Positions 1-6,653 of a DNA stretch of 38,554 bases are shown here, piece by piece. Made by a program: the position numbers and the translations under genes. Below the pieces are notes generated by a model that saw only the letters and a list, made by a program, of their open reading frames with translations, was not told where the DNA came from and did no database searches. This DNA comes from a virus, in IMG/VR virus record IMGVR_UViG_3300035695_000013, positions 1 to 38,554 of that record, one strand, 5' to 3'. The first letter of the stretch is position 1. Each line of letters starts with the position of its first letter.

Positions 1-1
1 A

Positions 2-427
2 GGGCGAGCATTCCAGGCCTACGGTGATCGTATTGTATTTGGGCCAGATCCTAAGACTTTAGGATTTGGTCAACAGGCATTACCTACGGGCGCTAGTGTT
101 ACTCCTAAAGCGGGTATGACTAACCCACCACAAGTAGCCCAACCGCCCAGTGCCGCTCCGTCTCAGCCATATACACCACCATTACCTAATGCGCAAGCAG
201 TTTCTGCAACACAAGCATATATTCCACCTTCTCCGGCCATACAAGCAATTACGCCGCATCTTGGTATTTTAAACCCACAACCCGGTATAGGAGTGCCTGC
301 TCCTATAACTCCGGTCCCCGTAAGACGCATGACTGCCAAAGCAGGTGCATACACCTATGAACAGTTTGTAGCCACGGGTAATTGGACTGATGAACTCTTA
401 ATTCGCGATGGTTACATGGAGCCCTAA
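2..427 (+). CDS. 3' end of Pro-rich phage protein upstream of DNA polymerase (partial)
   Basis: The frame is open from the first bases of the window to the stop at 425-427, so this is the C-terminal part of a longer gene. The visible part begins around GRAFQAYGDRIVFGP, passes through a long Pro/Ala/Gln-rich linker that is probably disordered, and ends in a compact tail with TYEQF, WTDELLI and GYMEP. An internal ATG at 116 is unlikely to be the start because coding continues upstream. Phages with a similar replication module often encode a DNA-binding (SSB-like) protein just before the polymerase, and a folded domain plus flexible linker plus short tail would suit that. This is inference from position; no catalytic motif is visible. 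Confidence 0.7.
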   Translation, partial: GRAFQAYGDRIVFGPDPKTLGFGQQALPTGASVTPKAGMTNPPQVAQPPSAAPSQPYTPPLPNAQAVSATQAYIPPSPAIQAITPHLGILNPQPGIGVPAPITPVPVRRMTAKAGAYTYEQFVATGNWTDELLIRDGYMEP

Positions 428-428
428 A

Positions 429-2750
429 ATGATACCGATGCCTTTATCATTGGATGATATGCCCGCTGGAACTCAATTACCGGTGGGTTTAGGAAAGTCT
501 ACGATCATAGCCGATATGGATTTTGAAACTTATAGTGAAGCGGGCTATGAATGGGATTCCTATGAAAATAAATGGATTGGACTTCCTGGCGCTAATGATA
601 AAGGCTTATTTTGCACAGGTGCTGCGCGGTATACAGAACACCCTAGCGCAGAGGTATTATCGCTTGCATACGATTTAAAAGACGGTTCAGGCCCTAGACT
701 ATGGCTACCAAGCTTTGATTATTTACCTGAAGACTTATTTCAACATCTGGCGGATGGTAAATTGATTGAAGCTTGGAATTGCCAATTTGAACGATGGGTG
801 TGGATGCACATTTGCCAGAAGAAATATGGTTTTCCCCCATTACCCTTTGGACAACTTCGGGATGCCATGGCCAAGGCTCGAGCGCACGCTTTGCCCGGTG
901 GGCTCGATGCTTGTTCCAAAGTTTTAGGCTGTCATCCAAAAGACCCTCGTGGAAAGAAGCTTTTGGACAAGTTCAGTATTCCTAGAAACCCTACGAAAAA
1001 TGATGAAAGAAGGCGTATATTTTGTAGGCAAGAGAAACAAGAAGCCCAAGCGCTTTACGAATACAATTTGAAAGATATTCAAGTCGAAGCTGAAATCTCA
1101 AGCAAGATACCCGATTTAAATGACAATGAATTAAAATTTTGGCAATGCGATCAAGCTATTAATTTACGCGGCGTTAAAGTAGATCTTGAAATGGTTGATG
1201 CTTGTATCGCTATCGTTGAACAAGCTCACTATCGGTATACCCGTGAATTATCTGAAATTACAAATGGTTATGTTACTTCAGTTTCTGAAATACAAAAAAT
1301 AAAAACATGGGCAGTAGAAAATTGCGGAGTTTTCTTACCCGACGTAACCGAATCAACAGTATCGAAATATTTAGAAAATCTCAAAGAAGCCATAGATCCA
1401 CAAGTTTTAAAAGTTCGTCGAATCTTACAAATACGTTCCCTAATTGGTTCTTCGTCGGTAAAAAAACTTTATGCAATGAAGAACCAAGTAACCTCTGACG
1501 GTCGGTTGCACGATTTATTCCTGTATCATACCGCACGTACCGGTCGTGCCTCTGGCCAAGGTCCACAACCACAGAACCTACCCAATAGTGGACCAGAAGT
1601 AATTCTGTGTGATGTATGTAATAAATCATATACTTCTTATGATGCAGAAACCGGAGTGTGCTCCTGGTGCGGAAAATTAGGTGTTAAAGATTATGCTTAT
1701 TTTGTTATTCAAAAAGTAATTAGAAAAAAAGAATGGAACGAAAGAGCCATCGAGGATGCGTTTGAAAGCATAACCCCGGGGGACTTATCTTGTGTTGAAT
1801 TCTTTTGGGATGATCCTATCGCGGTTATCTCGGGTTGCCTCCGCAGTTTATTTATCGCTGAAAAAGACAAAAATTTAATTTGCTCGGACTATAGCGCCAT
1901 TGAAGCGGTAGTACTTGCAGCACTCGCCGGTGAGCAATGGCGACTTGATGTATTCAATACCCACGGTAAAATTTATGAGATGTCCGCGTCTAAAATTACC
2001 GGAATTCCTTTCGAAGAATTTGAAAAACATAAAAAAGAAACTGGTAATCATCATCCCGCGCGAAAGAAAGTTGGGAAAGTTGCTGAACTAGCTTCGGGTT
2101 ATCAAGGCTGGACGGGAGCATGGAAACAATTCGGTGCTGATGAATTTTTTAGTGAAGAAGAAATTAAGAAAAATATTTTAGCTTGGCGTAAAGCAAGTCC
2201 CAAAATCGTTGAAATGTGGGGCGGTCAATTTAGACATTGGAATAGCGAATTATATGGTCTGGAAGGCGCTGCAGTTTCTGCTATCGCAAATCCAGGAAAA
2301 GAATATTCATACCGAGGAATTACTTATGTTGTACATCTTGATGTTTTATATTGTCGGCTATTATCTGGACGATATCTCACTTATCATAAGCCGCGTTTAC
2401 AACCACATGTTGATTCAAAGAAAGGGCTTCAGCTCTCTTTTGAAGGATGGAATTCTAATCAGAAATACGGTGCCCCCGGTTGGATTAGATTAACGACGTA
2501 TGGCGGTAAATTAACAGAGAATGTGGTTCAAGCAACTGCTAGAGATATATTAGCGCATGCGATTGTTAATCTCGAAGAGCGTGGCTATCCCGTAGTTTTA
2601 CATGTGCATGATGAAATTGTTTGCGAAATTCCGAAAGGATGGGGGTCAATCGAAGAATTCGAATTGATTATGAGTACAATGCCATCTTGGGCAAAGGGGT
2701 GGCCTATTAAAGCAAATGGGGGTTGGCGTGGACAACGATATAGAAAATAA
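429..2750 (+). CDS. Family A DNA polymerase with 3'-5' exonuclease and zinc-finger insertion
   Basis: Replicative DNA polymerase, 773 aa. Exonuclease motifs come first: DFETYS (Asp31, Glu33), NCQFE and the YNLKD box. The polymerase domain follows: TGRASGQGPQPQNLP, motif A CSDYSAIE (Asp487), motif B around RKKVGKVAELASGYQG, and motif C HVHDE (Asp728), so all the catalytic carboxylates are present. Between the QNLP box and motif A lies an extra CxxC-x13-CxxC element (Cys394, 397, 411, 414), probably a zinc finger. The ATG at 429 is preferred over the in-frame ATG at 408 because GGAG lies 7 bases upstream of 429, while 408 has no ribosome site. The gene follows the partial upstream gene almost directly, and the next gene overlaps its end. 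Confidence 0.95.
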   Translation: MIPMPLSLDDMPAGTQLPVGLGKSTIIADMDFETYSEAGYEWDSYENKWIGLPGANDKGLFCTGAARYTEHPSAEVLSLAYDLKDGSGPRLWLPSFDYLPEDLFQHLADGKLIEAWNCQFERWVWMHICQKKYGFPPLPFGQLRDAMAKARAHALPGGLDACSKVLGCHPKDPRGKKLLDKFSIPRNPTKNDERRRIFCRQEKQEAQALYEYNLKDIQVEAEISSKIPDLNDNELKFWQCDQAINLRGVKVDLEMVDACIAIVEQAHYRYTRELSEITNGYVTSVSEIQKIKTWAVENCGVFLPDVTESTVSKYLENLKEAIDPQVLKVRRILQIRSLIGSSSVKKLYAMKNQVTSDGRLHDLFLYHTARTGRASGQGPQPQNLPNSGPEVILCDVCNKSYTSYDAETGVCSWCGKLGVKDYAYFVIQKVIRKKEWNERAIEDAFESITPGDLSCVEFFWDDPIAVISGCLRSLFIAEKDKNLICSDYSAIEAVVLAALAGEQWRLDVFNTHGKIYEMSASKITGIPFEEFEKHKKETGNHHPARKKVGKVAELASGYQGWTGAWKQFGADEFFSEEEIKKNILAWRKASPKIVEMWGGQFRHWNSELYGLEGAAVSAIANPGKEYSYRGITYVVHLDVLYCRLLSGRYLTYHKPRLQPHVDSKKGLQLSFEGWNSNQKYGAPGWIRLTTYGGKLTENVVQATARDILAHAIVNLEERGYPVVLHVHDEIVCEIPKGWGSIEEFELIMSTMPSWAKGWPIKANGGWRGQRYRK

Positions 2751-3099
2751 ATACGAATTAACTTTACTTGCATGGCAATTGAAAAAAGAAGGGCATATAC
2801 AGGAACATGAATTAAAACTTTGTTCAATATATGAGATAGTTTCCGCATTTTTAGGATTTAAAACATACGCAGCATATAAGCACTCAGATAATGAAGGAAT
2901 AATAATTTTACCTGCTAATCAAGCAAAGTTACATATCGAATGCGGTTGGGAAAGAACATACCAAGTTTCTGGTCTAGATCAAATTACTAGCGCCTATATC
3001 GCGGATGTCATAGAGGAAGAAATAGGTCGAAGTGGTATTAAAGTTCGTTATCAAAAAGAAAAACCAGAGGGTTTCACTTGGACAGAAGAGGACTGTTAA
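2716..3099 (+). CDS. Conserved-looking hypothetical protein downstream of polymerase
   Basis: A 127-aa soluble protein overlapping the 3' end of the polymerase gene by 35 bases, so translation is probably coupled. A GTG at 2728 preceded by GGGGG is an alternative start, giving 123 aa. The N-terminal half has an AFLGFKTYAAYK segment resembling small helical regions found in plasmid and phage accessory proteins; the C-terminal half is acidic (DVIEEEIG) and ends TWTEEDC. I recognise no catalytic motif. Coupling to the polymerase hints at a replication or takeover role, but that is inference only. Confidence 0.75.
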   Translation: MGVGVDNDIENKYELTLLAWQLKKEGHIQEHELKLCSIYEIVSAFLGFKTYAAYKHSDNEGIIILPANQAKLHIECGWERTYQVSGLDQITSAYIADVIEEEIGRSGIKVRYQKEKPEGFTWTEEDC

Positions 3100-3384
3100 A
3101 TGAAAGACAAATATTTAGAAAGTATATTAAAACATAGAATAAACGCGCTTAGTGACTCGGAAAAAACAGTTTTTGAATTAATGAAAGAAATTTATGTTCT
3201 CAGAATACTAGGAGCACTTTACCCTATTTTATTATTTTCTCTGAGTATTTTAGCTCAGTATAAAGTTCACGGCGGCTCATGGGTATTCTCTATTTTTGGA
3301 GTCGTTGCAATACTCTTATTTTTGTTTGGTTTTACTTTTTTTAAATGGTTGTATTTTGGGCCGTATAGTGATTTTAGAGAATAA
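3100..3384 (+). CDS. Small membrane protein, two transmembrane segments
   Basis: A 94-aa protein starting immediately after the TAA of the previous gene. Residues 1-33 are charged and helical. Two hydrophobic segments follow, at about 37-52 (LYPILLFSLSILA) and 62-85 (FSIFGVVAILLFLFGF), and the C-terminus is short and polar. It probably sits in the host inner membrane. It is distant from the lysis genes and on the opposite strand, so a holin role is not the first choice; superinfection exclusion or another membrane effect is possible. No family recognised. Confidence 0.7.
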   Translation: MKDKYLESILKHRINALSDSEKTVFELMKEIYVLRILGALYPILLFSLSILAQYKVHGGSWVFSIFGVVAILLFLFGFTFFKWLYFGPYSDFRE

Positions 3385-3388
3385 ATAT

Positions 3389-3547
3389 ATGTATGATCCC
3401 ATTGTGTTACAGCGATTAACGAATCTTGAAAATCGCATGGAACAAATTGAAAAACAGCAGCGGGATTTTAATAACATAGCAAACATACTTTCATTACAAT
3501 TAGCTCAATTATGCCAGTTACTTGGTTTACATTGGACACAACATTAG
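3389..3547 (+). CDS. Short coiled-coil protein
   Basis: A 52-aa protein starting at the ATG at 3389, four bases after the stop of the membrane-protein gene. A longer reading from 3296 in this frame would run through that gene and is less likely. The sequence is almost entirely a predicted coiled coil (RLTNLENRMEQIEKQQRDF), then a Leu/Gln-rich helix. Such short coiled-coil proteins are common in phage early operons. Function unknown. Confidence 0.6.
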   Translation: MYDPIVLQRLTNLENRMEQIEKQQRDFNNIANILSLQLAQLCQLLGLHWTQH

Positions 3548-3557
3548 GAGAATTTTT

Positions 3558-3800
3558 ATGATCAGAGAATATTTAGTAGTGGTTACTAACGATCATGAAA
3601 AACGCATTAAAGAATTAGAAAATGAAATAAAAATTTTAAAAACAAATACGTTAAAAACTGAACTAACTATTGAAGAATGCTGCCCTCATGATCAAGCGAT
3701 TACTTCTATAGATAAAAACGAAGAACAGCGTCCTATTAGATCTCTAGATATTTTAAGAGTAAAGTATAATTTAGATATTTCTGTTGAGGATATAAAATGA
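3558..3800 (+). CDS. Small coiled-coil hypothetical protein
   Basis: An 80-aa protein. The start at 3558 is supported by TAGGAG 7 bases upstream; an in-frame start at 3522 would overlap the preceding gene without a ribosome site. Residues about 10-35 form a heptad-patterned helix (HEKRIKELENEIKILK); the rest is acidic and polar with a CC pair near residue 42. The end overlaps the next start by 4 bases (ATGA), indicating coupled translation. Function unknown. Confidence 0.7.
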   Translation: MIREYLVVVTNDHEKRIKELENEIKILKTNTLKTELTIEECCPHDQAITSIDKNEEQRPIRSLDILRVKYNLDISVEDIK

Positions 3801-4057
3801 TAATTCGATCCTTACTCATTACGGGTGTGCTATTACTGCTGGCTGCATGCGCCGGTTGCCCCGCGCGAAATATCGTTGCGGTACCTATTTCAGCTACTTT
3901 GGTTAGAATAAAAATACCGCCAAAGCCCATACTGCTAAGCACACATTTAACTAAAGATTCAACCCCCATGCAGGTTGAAAAAGCACAAGTGACTGATCTA
4001 GACGCGATGATCGTTTATTCAAAACAATTACTTAAATTATTAAAGGAGTTTCAATGA
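3797..4057 (+). CDS. Outer-membrane lipoprotein, possible o-spanin (Rz1-like)
   Basis: An 86-aa protein with a classical lipoprotein signal: basic start (MIIR), hydrophobic core and lipobox LAAC with the acylated Cys at residue 18. The mature part is about 68 aa, has a KIPPKPILLSTHLTKDS stretch and ends in a short helix (SKQLLKLLKEF). A small lipoprotein with a PP-rich segment and a terminal helix matches the Rz1-like outer-membrane spanin pattern, and the i-spanin gene at 5625-5978 has no visible embedded Rz1. The o-spanin assignment is inference, since this gene is in the early operon on the other strand. It could instead be an exclusion lipoprotein. Confidence 0.7.
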   Translation: MIIRSLLITGVLLLLAACAGCPARNIVAVPISATLVRIKIPPKPILLSTHLTKDSTPMQVEKAQVTDLDAMIVYSKQLLKLLKEFQ

Positions 4058-4320
4058 AAAATGATACAAGAAAATTCGTAAATAAAGAAGAAATGATAGA
4101 TTATAATCTTACATTATTTTTACAAAATTTTAATTCTTTAAAAAATCAAGCTATTACTGGACTGTTCGCATTAGAGATTTCAAATAAAAACGTAGAAATA
4201 AAATTACGTAATTTAATAAATACGTTAACTGAGTTACTTAGGCAATCAGATTTTTATGAAACAACAAAATTAATGGCAGAAACATTAAAGGAATTAGAAA
4301 ATGATACCCATAAGACCTGA
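4054..4320 (+). CDS. Helical hypothetical protein
   Basis: An 88-aa protein overlapping the lipoprotein gene by 4 bases (ATGA) and preceded by GGAG. It is predicted almost all alpha-helical, rich in Asn, Leu and Lys (NLTLFLQNFNSLKNQ, LINTLTELLRQ), with no Cys. Its last 20 bases overlap the start of the Acb2-like gene, so the two are probably translated together. No family recognised. Confidence 0.65.
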   Translation: MKNDTRKFVNKEEMIDYNLTLFLQNFNSLKNQAITGLFALEISNKNVEIKLRNLINTLTELLRQSDFYETTKLMAETLKELENDTHKT

Positions 4321-4525
4321 ATTTAAAGCATATAAATTAAATGCCCAAGGAATAATGGCTATTGAAGAACTACGCGCCAAATTTAGTATTCTTCTTGATT
4401 ACTTAGAATATTTTTGTTCTGCTTCTACAAGAGAGTTTTCTATCGCTAAAACAAAACTTGAAGAAGCTCTATTTTTCGCTAATAAAGCTATTTCATTAAA
4501 CCCCGAAAATCAGGAGATAAAATAA
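4301..4525 (+). CDS. Acb2/Tad1-family cyclic-nucleotide sponge (putative anti-CBASS/anti-Thoeris)
   Basis: A 74-aa all-helical protein. The C-terminal half has the pattern I know from the Acb2 group: TREFSIAKTKLEEALFFANK, then AIS. The family signature is a Ser/Thr-Arg-Glu, then A-x-TKLEEA, then an aromatic and ANxAI. The N-terminal part has an aromatic at Tyr11 and a helix with LRAKF (Lys27), near the positions reported as nucleotide contacts in Acb2. Known Acb2 proteins form hexamers that bind cyclic di- and trinucleotides made by CBASS, blocking effector activation; Tad1 relatives sequester Thoeris signals. AAGGA lies 8 bases before the ATG. Assignment is by remembered pattern; exact ligand unknown. 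Confidence 0.7.
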   Translation: MIPIRPEFKAYKLNAQGIMAIEELRAKFSILLDYLEYFCSASTREFSIAKTKLEEALFFANKAISLNPENQEIK

Positions 4526-4692
4526 TGATATTTAACGATAAAGATATGGCAACCCTAGCTGAAGGATTTAAACACCTTTCTGCGGCGTTAAAAGAAACGC
4601 ATAAAGCCCTAACCATTATGTCCGATGAAATAAAAGAAATACAAAATGATTTGTTAGATTTCAATGAACGACTTGGTAAGGTGGAAAAATAA
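4525..4692 (+). CDS. Short coiled-coil protein (55 aa)
   Basis: The ATG overlaps the TAA of the Acb2-like gene (ATAATG) and its TAA overlaps the next ATG (TAATG), an arrangement that strongly supports translation. Ribosome site CAGGAG lies just upstream. The 55-aa product begins MIFNDKDMATLAEGF and ends in a heptad-like helix (SDEIKEIQNDLLDFNERLGK). Probably oligomeric; function unknown. Confidence 0.7.
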   Translation: MIFNDKDMATLAEGFKHLSAALKETHKALTIMSDEIKEIQNDLLDFNERLGKVEK

Positions 4693-4919
4693 TGATTATA
4701 GAAAGATGTCCCTGGTGTAACGGTAGTGTCGATATCGACAAAATTCTTCTAACGGAACACACTTCCGACAATTGCACGGCGGGTATGTATGAGATAACTT
4801 GCTCAAATGAAAATTGCCTTGTAAGACCATCGTCACAAGCGTTTTCAGATAAAAAAGAAGCTATTCATGCTTGGAATACAATTAGAAATAAGATAACTCA
4901 AAGGATTTTTTCAGTATGA
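4692..4919 (+). CDS. Lar-like restriction-alleviation zinc-ribbon protein
   Basis: A 75-aa protein with a CPWCNG knuckle at residues 6-11, a second pair ITCSNENC at about 35-42, and the typical ending DKKEAIHAWNTIRNK. The order CPxC-G ... C(x4)C ... EAIxxWN is the hallmark of the Lar family of small zinc ribbons, whose Rac-prophage member modulates type I restriction. The family match is clear from motifs; anti-restriction activity is not guaranteed, since many relatives are untested. Overlaps both neighbours by one to four bases. Confidence 0.8.
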   Translation: MIIERCPWCNGSVDIDKILLTEHTSDNCTAGMYEITCSNENCLVRPSSQAFSDKKEAIHAWNTIRNKITQRIFSV

Positions 4920-4996
4920 TTATAGGAACAATACCCGTATTAATTTTAAAACATTATAATCAAACACAAGAGGTTATTACTAATGCTAGAAACTAA
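4916..4996 (+). CDS. Possible 26-aa leader peptide
   Basis: An ATG overlapping the Lar-like stop (ATGA) opens a 26-codon frame (MIIGTIPVLILKHYN...) that ends at 4996, just after the ATG of the next gene at 4983. AAGGA lies about 10 bases upstream. It fills the only gap in an otherwise fully coupled operon and could carry ribosomes to 4983, but it is too short to judge by composition. Confidence 0.3.
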   Translation: MIIGTIPVLILKHYNQTQEVITNARN

Positions 4997-5387
4997 ATTA
5001 TTTGAAGTACGGGATTCAGGAACTTTTATCGTAGTTATGGCCACAAGGCTTATTCCTATCTGGGATAATCAATCACTGCGAACCGGTCTTTTTACTAACG
5101 GCGTAAATACAAATCCAGGTAAAGAAGCGTGGTTATTACACCGCGTGGGGTTAGGTCATCCAGATTCATATCAAATCTTAATGTCAAAAATTGAAAGCGG
5201 TGAGAGTTCTTTAGACTCCGAATACTGGACGCGAGAGTCACCTTTGAGTAGAGGTACTCGAACATTAACTATGGCGCATCGTTATATAGAGCAAACATTT
5301 TCTCAATTAAAAAGCGGTGATTTAATTGATGTGCAATTTATCATTGGCGAAACAACGGAGCCTAAAGTATCGGAGATGAAGCTATGA
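4983..5387 (+). CDS. Conserved hypothetical phage protein
   Basis: A 134-aa protein beginning MLETKLFEVRDSGTFIVVMA, an opening I associate with phage proteins of unknown function that carry an RDxGTFI segment. The middle holds EAWLLHRVGLGH and the end has a beta-rich LKSGDLIDVQFIIGE. It is soluble, with no Cys pairs or nucleotide-binding loop. AGAGG precedes the ATG by about 9 bases. Its stop overlaps the next start (ATGA). Confidence 0.7.
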   Translation: MLETKLFEVRDSGTFIVVMATRLIPIWDNQSLRTGLFTNGVNTNPGKEAWLLHRVGLGHPDSYQILMSKIESGESSLDSEYWTRESPLSRGTRTLTMAHRYIEQTFSQLKSGDLIDVQFIIGETTEPKVSEMKL

Positions 5388-5647
5388 CCAAGCATTATTT
5401 TAAAGAATTTATAGAAATGCTAATTTGTATGTATTTTGAGAGTGCTATTTATGAATTAAGAGATAGAAGTGAAATTAGAATACTTCATTGTAATGAATGT
5501 GAGTCACCTGATTTTATTGAAGGAAAACAAATAGGGACAATTAGCAGCAATCCAGATGAATATGAAAAATATAAACACGATGGGGATTGCAAATTACAAC
5601 AGGTGATAAACCATCTTAAAAATTTTAATCCCGATCAACCCAAGTAG
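5384..5647 (+). CDS. Hypothetical protein with possible Cys/His metal site
   Basis: An 87-aa protein, last gene of this plus-strand operon. It has an N-terminal amphipathic helix containing Met/Cys (EMLICMYFES), then a possible metal site (HCNEC ... HDGDC). Its final 23 bases overlap the converging i-spanin gene, and I see no terminator between the operons. Function unknown. Confidence 0.65.
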   Translation: MTKHYFKEFIEMLICMYFESAIYELRDRSEIRILHCNECESPDFIEGKQIGTISSNPDEYEKYKHDGDCKLQQVINHLKNFNPDQPK

Positions 5648-5978
5648 CAGCAATAGCAGCAGATCTCTCAGACCCCCATTTAACAGCGCCGGTACAATCA
5701 TCAATAATGGGAACCCGATCAATCTCCGCCGCTCGCTTCTTTTGTTCATTAAGTTCATTAAGATACGATTTTTCTACAGAAACTAGACGTTTATTGAGTT
5801 CTTCATCTTGCTTTTGCTTTAGCGCAATAGCCGCGTTTTGAACATCAATTTGCGCACTGCATTGATAGTATTCTTTTTTAAGTGAATTAATTCGGTAAGC
5901 ATCCACACCTAGTAAAATCATACAAAATACTAATCCGCAGGCTAAGGCACAAATAATTGTAAACTTAAAATCCATCAT
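5625..5978 (-). CDS. Inner-membrane spanin (Rz-like)
   Basis: A 117-aa protein: one N-terminal transmembrane anchor (residues about 5-26, FTIICALACGLVFCMILLG), then a long periplasmic coiled coil (about 30-90) and a compact end (DDCTGAVKWGSERSAAIAAT). This is the type II i-spanin architecture; it would link to an outer-membrane lipoprotein to disrupt the outer membrane. It is last in the lysis cassette after endolysin and holin, overlapping the holin gene by 4 bases. I searched the +1 frame for an embedded Rz1: there is an ATG frame of about 54 codons, but it lacks a lipobox. Confidence 0.8.
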   Translation of the reverse strand: MMDFKFTIICALACGLVFCMILLGVDAYRINSLKKEYYQCSAQIDVQNAAIALKQKQDEELNKRLVSVEKSYLNELNEQKKRAAEIDRVPIIDDCTGAVKWGSERSAAIAATWVDRD

Positions 5979-6211
5979 TGCTTAGGCTCCGTGTCGCTTT
6001 TAAGTTTAATATTTATGCCGAATCCAACGGCCATAGCGCCGGCACCGCCAGAGAAATCAATCGCAGACCATGGGTGGCCGTGTATTGTACTAATAATAGC
6101 CATATAAAAATAAACGATGTAACACAGGAAACAGAGTACGCGACCACTATCGTAGCTCTGCTTATCGATTCCAGTGAGTATGTCCTTAACTAATTTCATA
6201 ACGACCTTCAT
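5975..6211 (-). CDS. Holin
   Basis: A 78-aa protein with two hydrophobic segments (VLCFLCYIVYFYMAIIST and FSGGAGAMAVGFGIN) and a charged C-terminus (KLKSDTEPKQ), sitting between endolysin and i-spanin. This layout fits a small holin. Two starts are possible, ATG at 6211 and ATG at 6199, four codons apart; AAGG lies 5 bases before 6199. A TTG at 6223 would add four residues but has its AGGA directly adjacent, so it is not favoured. The extra N-terminus adds a Lys, as in dual-start holins. Confidence 0.75.
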   Translation of the reverse strand: MKVVMKLVKDILTGIDKQSYDSGRVLCFLCYIVYFYMAIISTIHGHPWSAIDFSGGAGAMAVGFGINIKLKSDTEPKQ

Positions 6212-6254
6212 GATCTTAATCAATCCTTAAGAAATTATAGCACACATTTTTTGT

Positions 6255-6641
6255 TCAATAAGACCATACCGTAGGACGTGGAAACCCATCCGCTTGCGTT
6301 AAATCATCAAAGTGAAGATATCGGCTAATCCCCGTTTGTTTAACCCCGATACCTGTAAAACCTACTTCATAAGCGATTTTAAGCAATTTATAGGCATCTT
6401 CACGAGAGACTAAAATATCACTAGCGCGACCAGTGGTATGAGGTCCATTCGGACCCGTAGTTGATATTCGCTCATTATAAGCCGGGCATCGATAGGGGGA
6501 AGCAATAGTAATAGCACCAAATTTTTCACGGGCCGCATCAAGCTTATCCATGAACTCTTGCTTCATTTCACTGCCATCAGAATCACATTTACCACAACGA
6601 CACTTCATCTCTTCTGGAGTGAAATATTTTGAAGTCCACAT
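6255..6641 (-). CDS. Endolysin, peptidase M15-type (L,D/D-Ala endopeptidase)
   Basis: A 128-aa protein with the zinc triad of the M15 peptidase family: His68 and Asp75 in GPHTTGRASDI, and His110 in RYLHFDD. Family members cut peptide cross-links in peptidoglycan. The beginning (SKYFTPEEMKCRCGKC) is the usual M15_3 opening, with three closely spaced Cys. There is no signal peptide, so release would depend on the holin. GAGGTGAG precedes the ATG by about 6 bases. Followed by holin and i-spanin. Confidence 0.9.
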   Translation of the reverse strand: MWTSKYFTPEEMKCRCGKCDSDGSEMKQEFMDKLDAAREKFGAITIASPYRCPAYNERISTTGPNGPHTTGRASDILVSREDAYKLLKIAYEVGFTGIGVKQTGISRYLHFDDLTQADGFPRPTVWSY

Positions 6642-6653
6642 TGCTCACCTCTT

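Noticed and set aside
3296-3388. Longer start for the 52-aa coiled-coil gene
   Set aside because: It would read through the transmembrane gene in another frame and has no ribosome site; the ATG at 3389 fits the operon spacing.
5640-5800. Embedded Rz1 (o-spanin) in the +1 frame of the i-spanin gene
   Set aside because: An ATG frame of about 54 codons exists but is Leu-rich without a signal-peptide lipobox cysteine.
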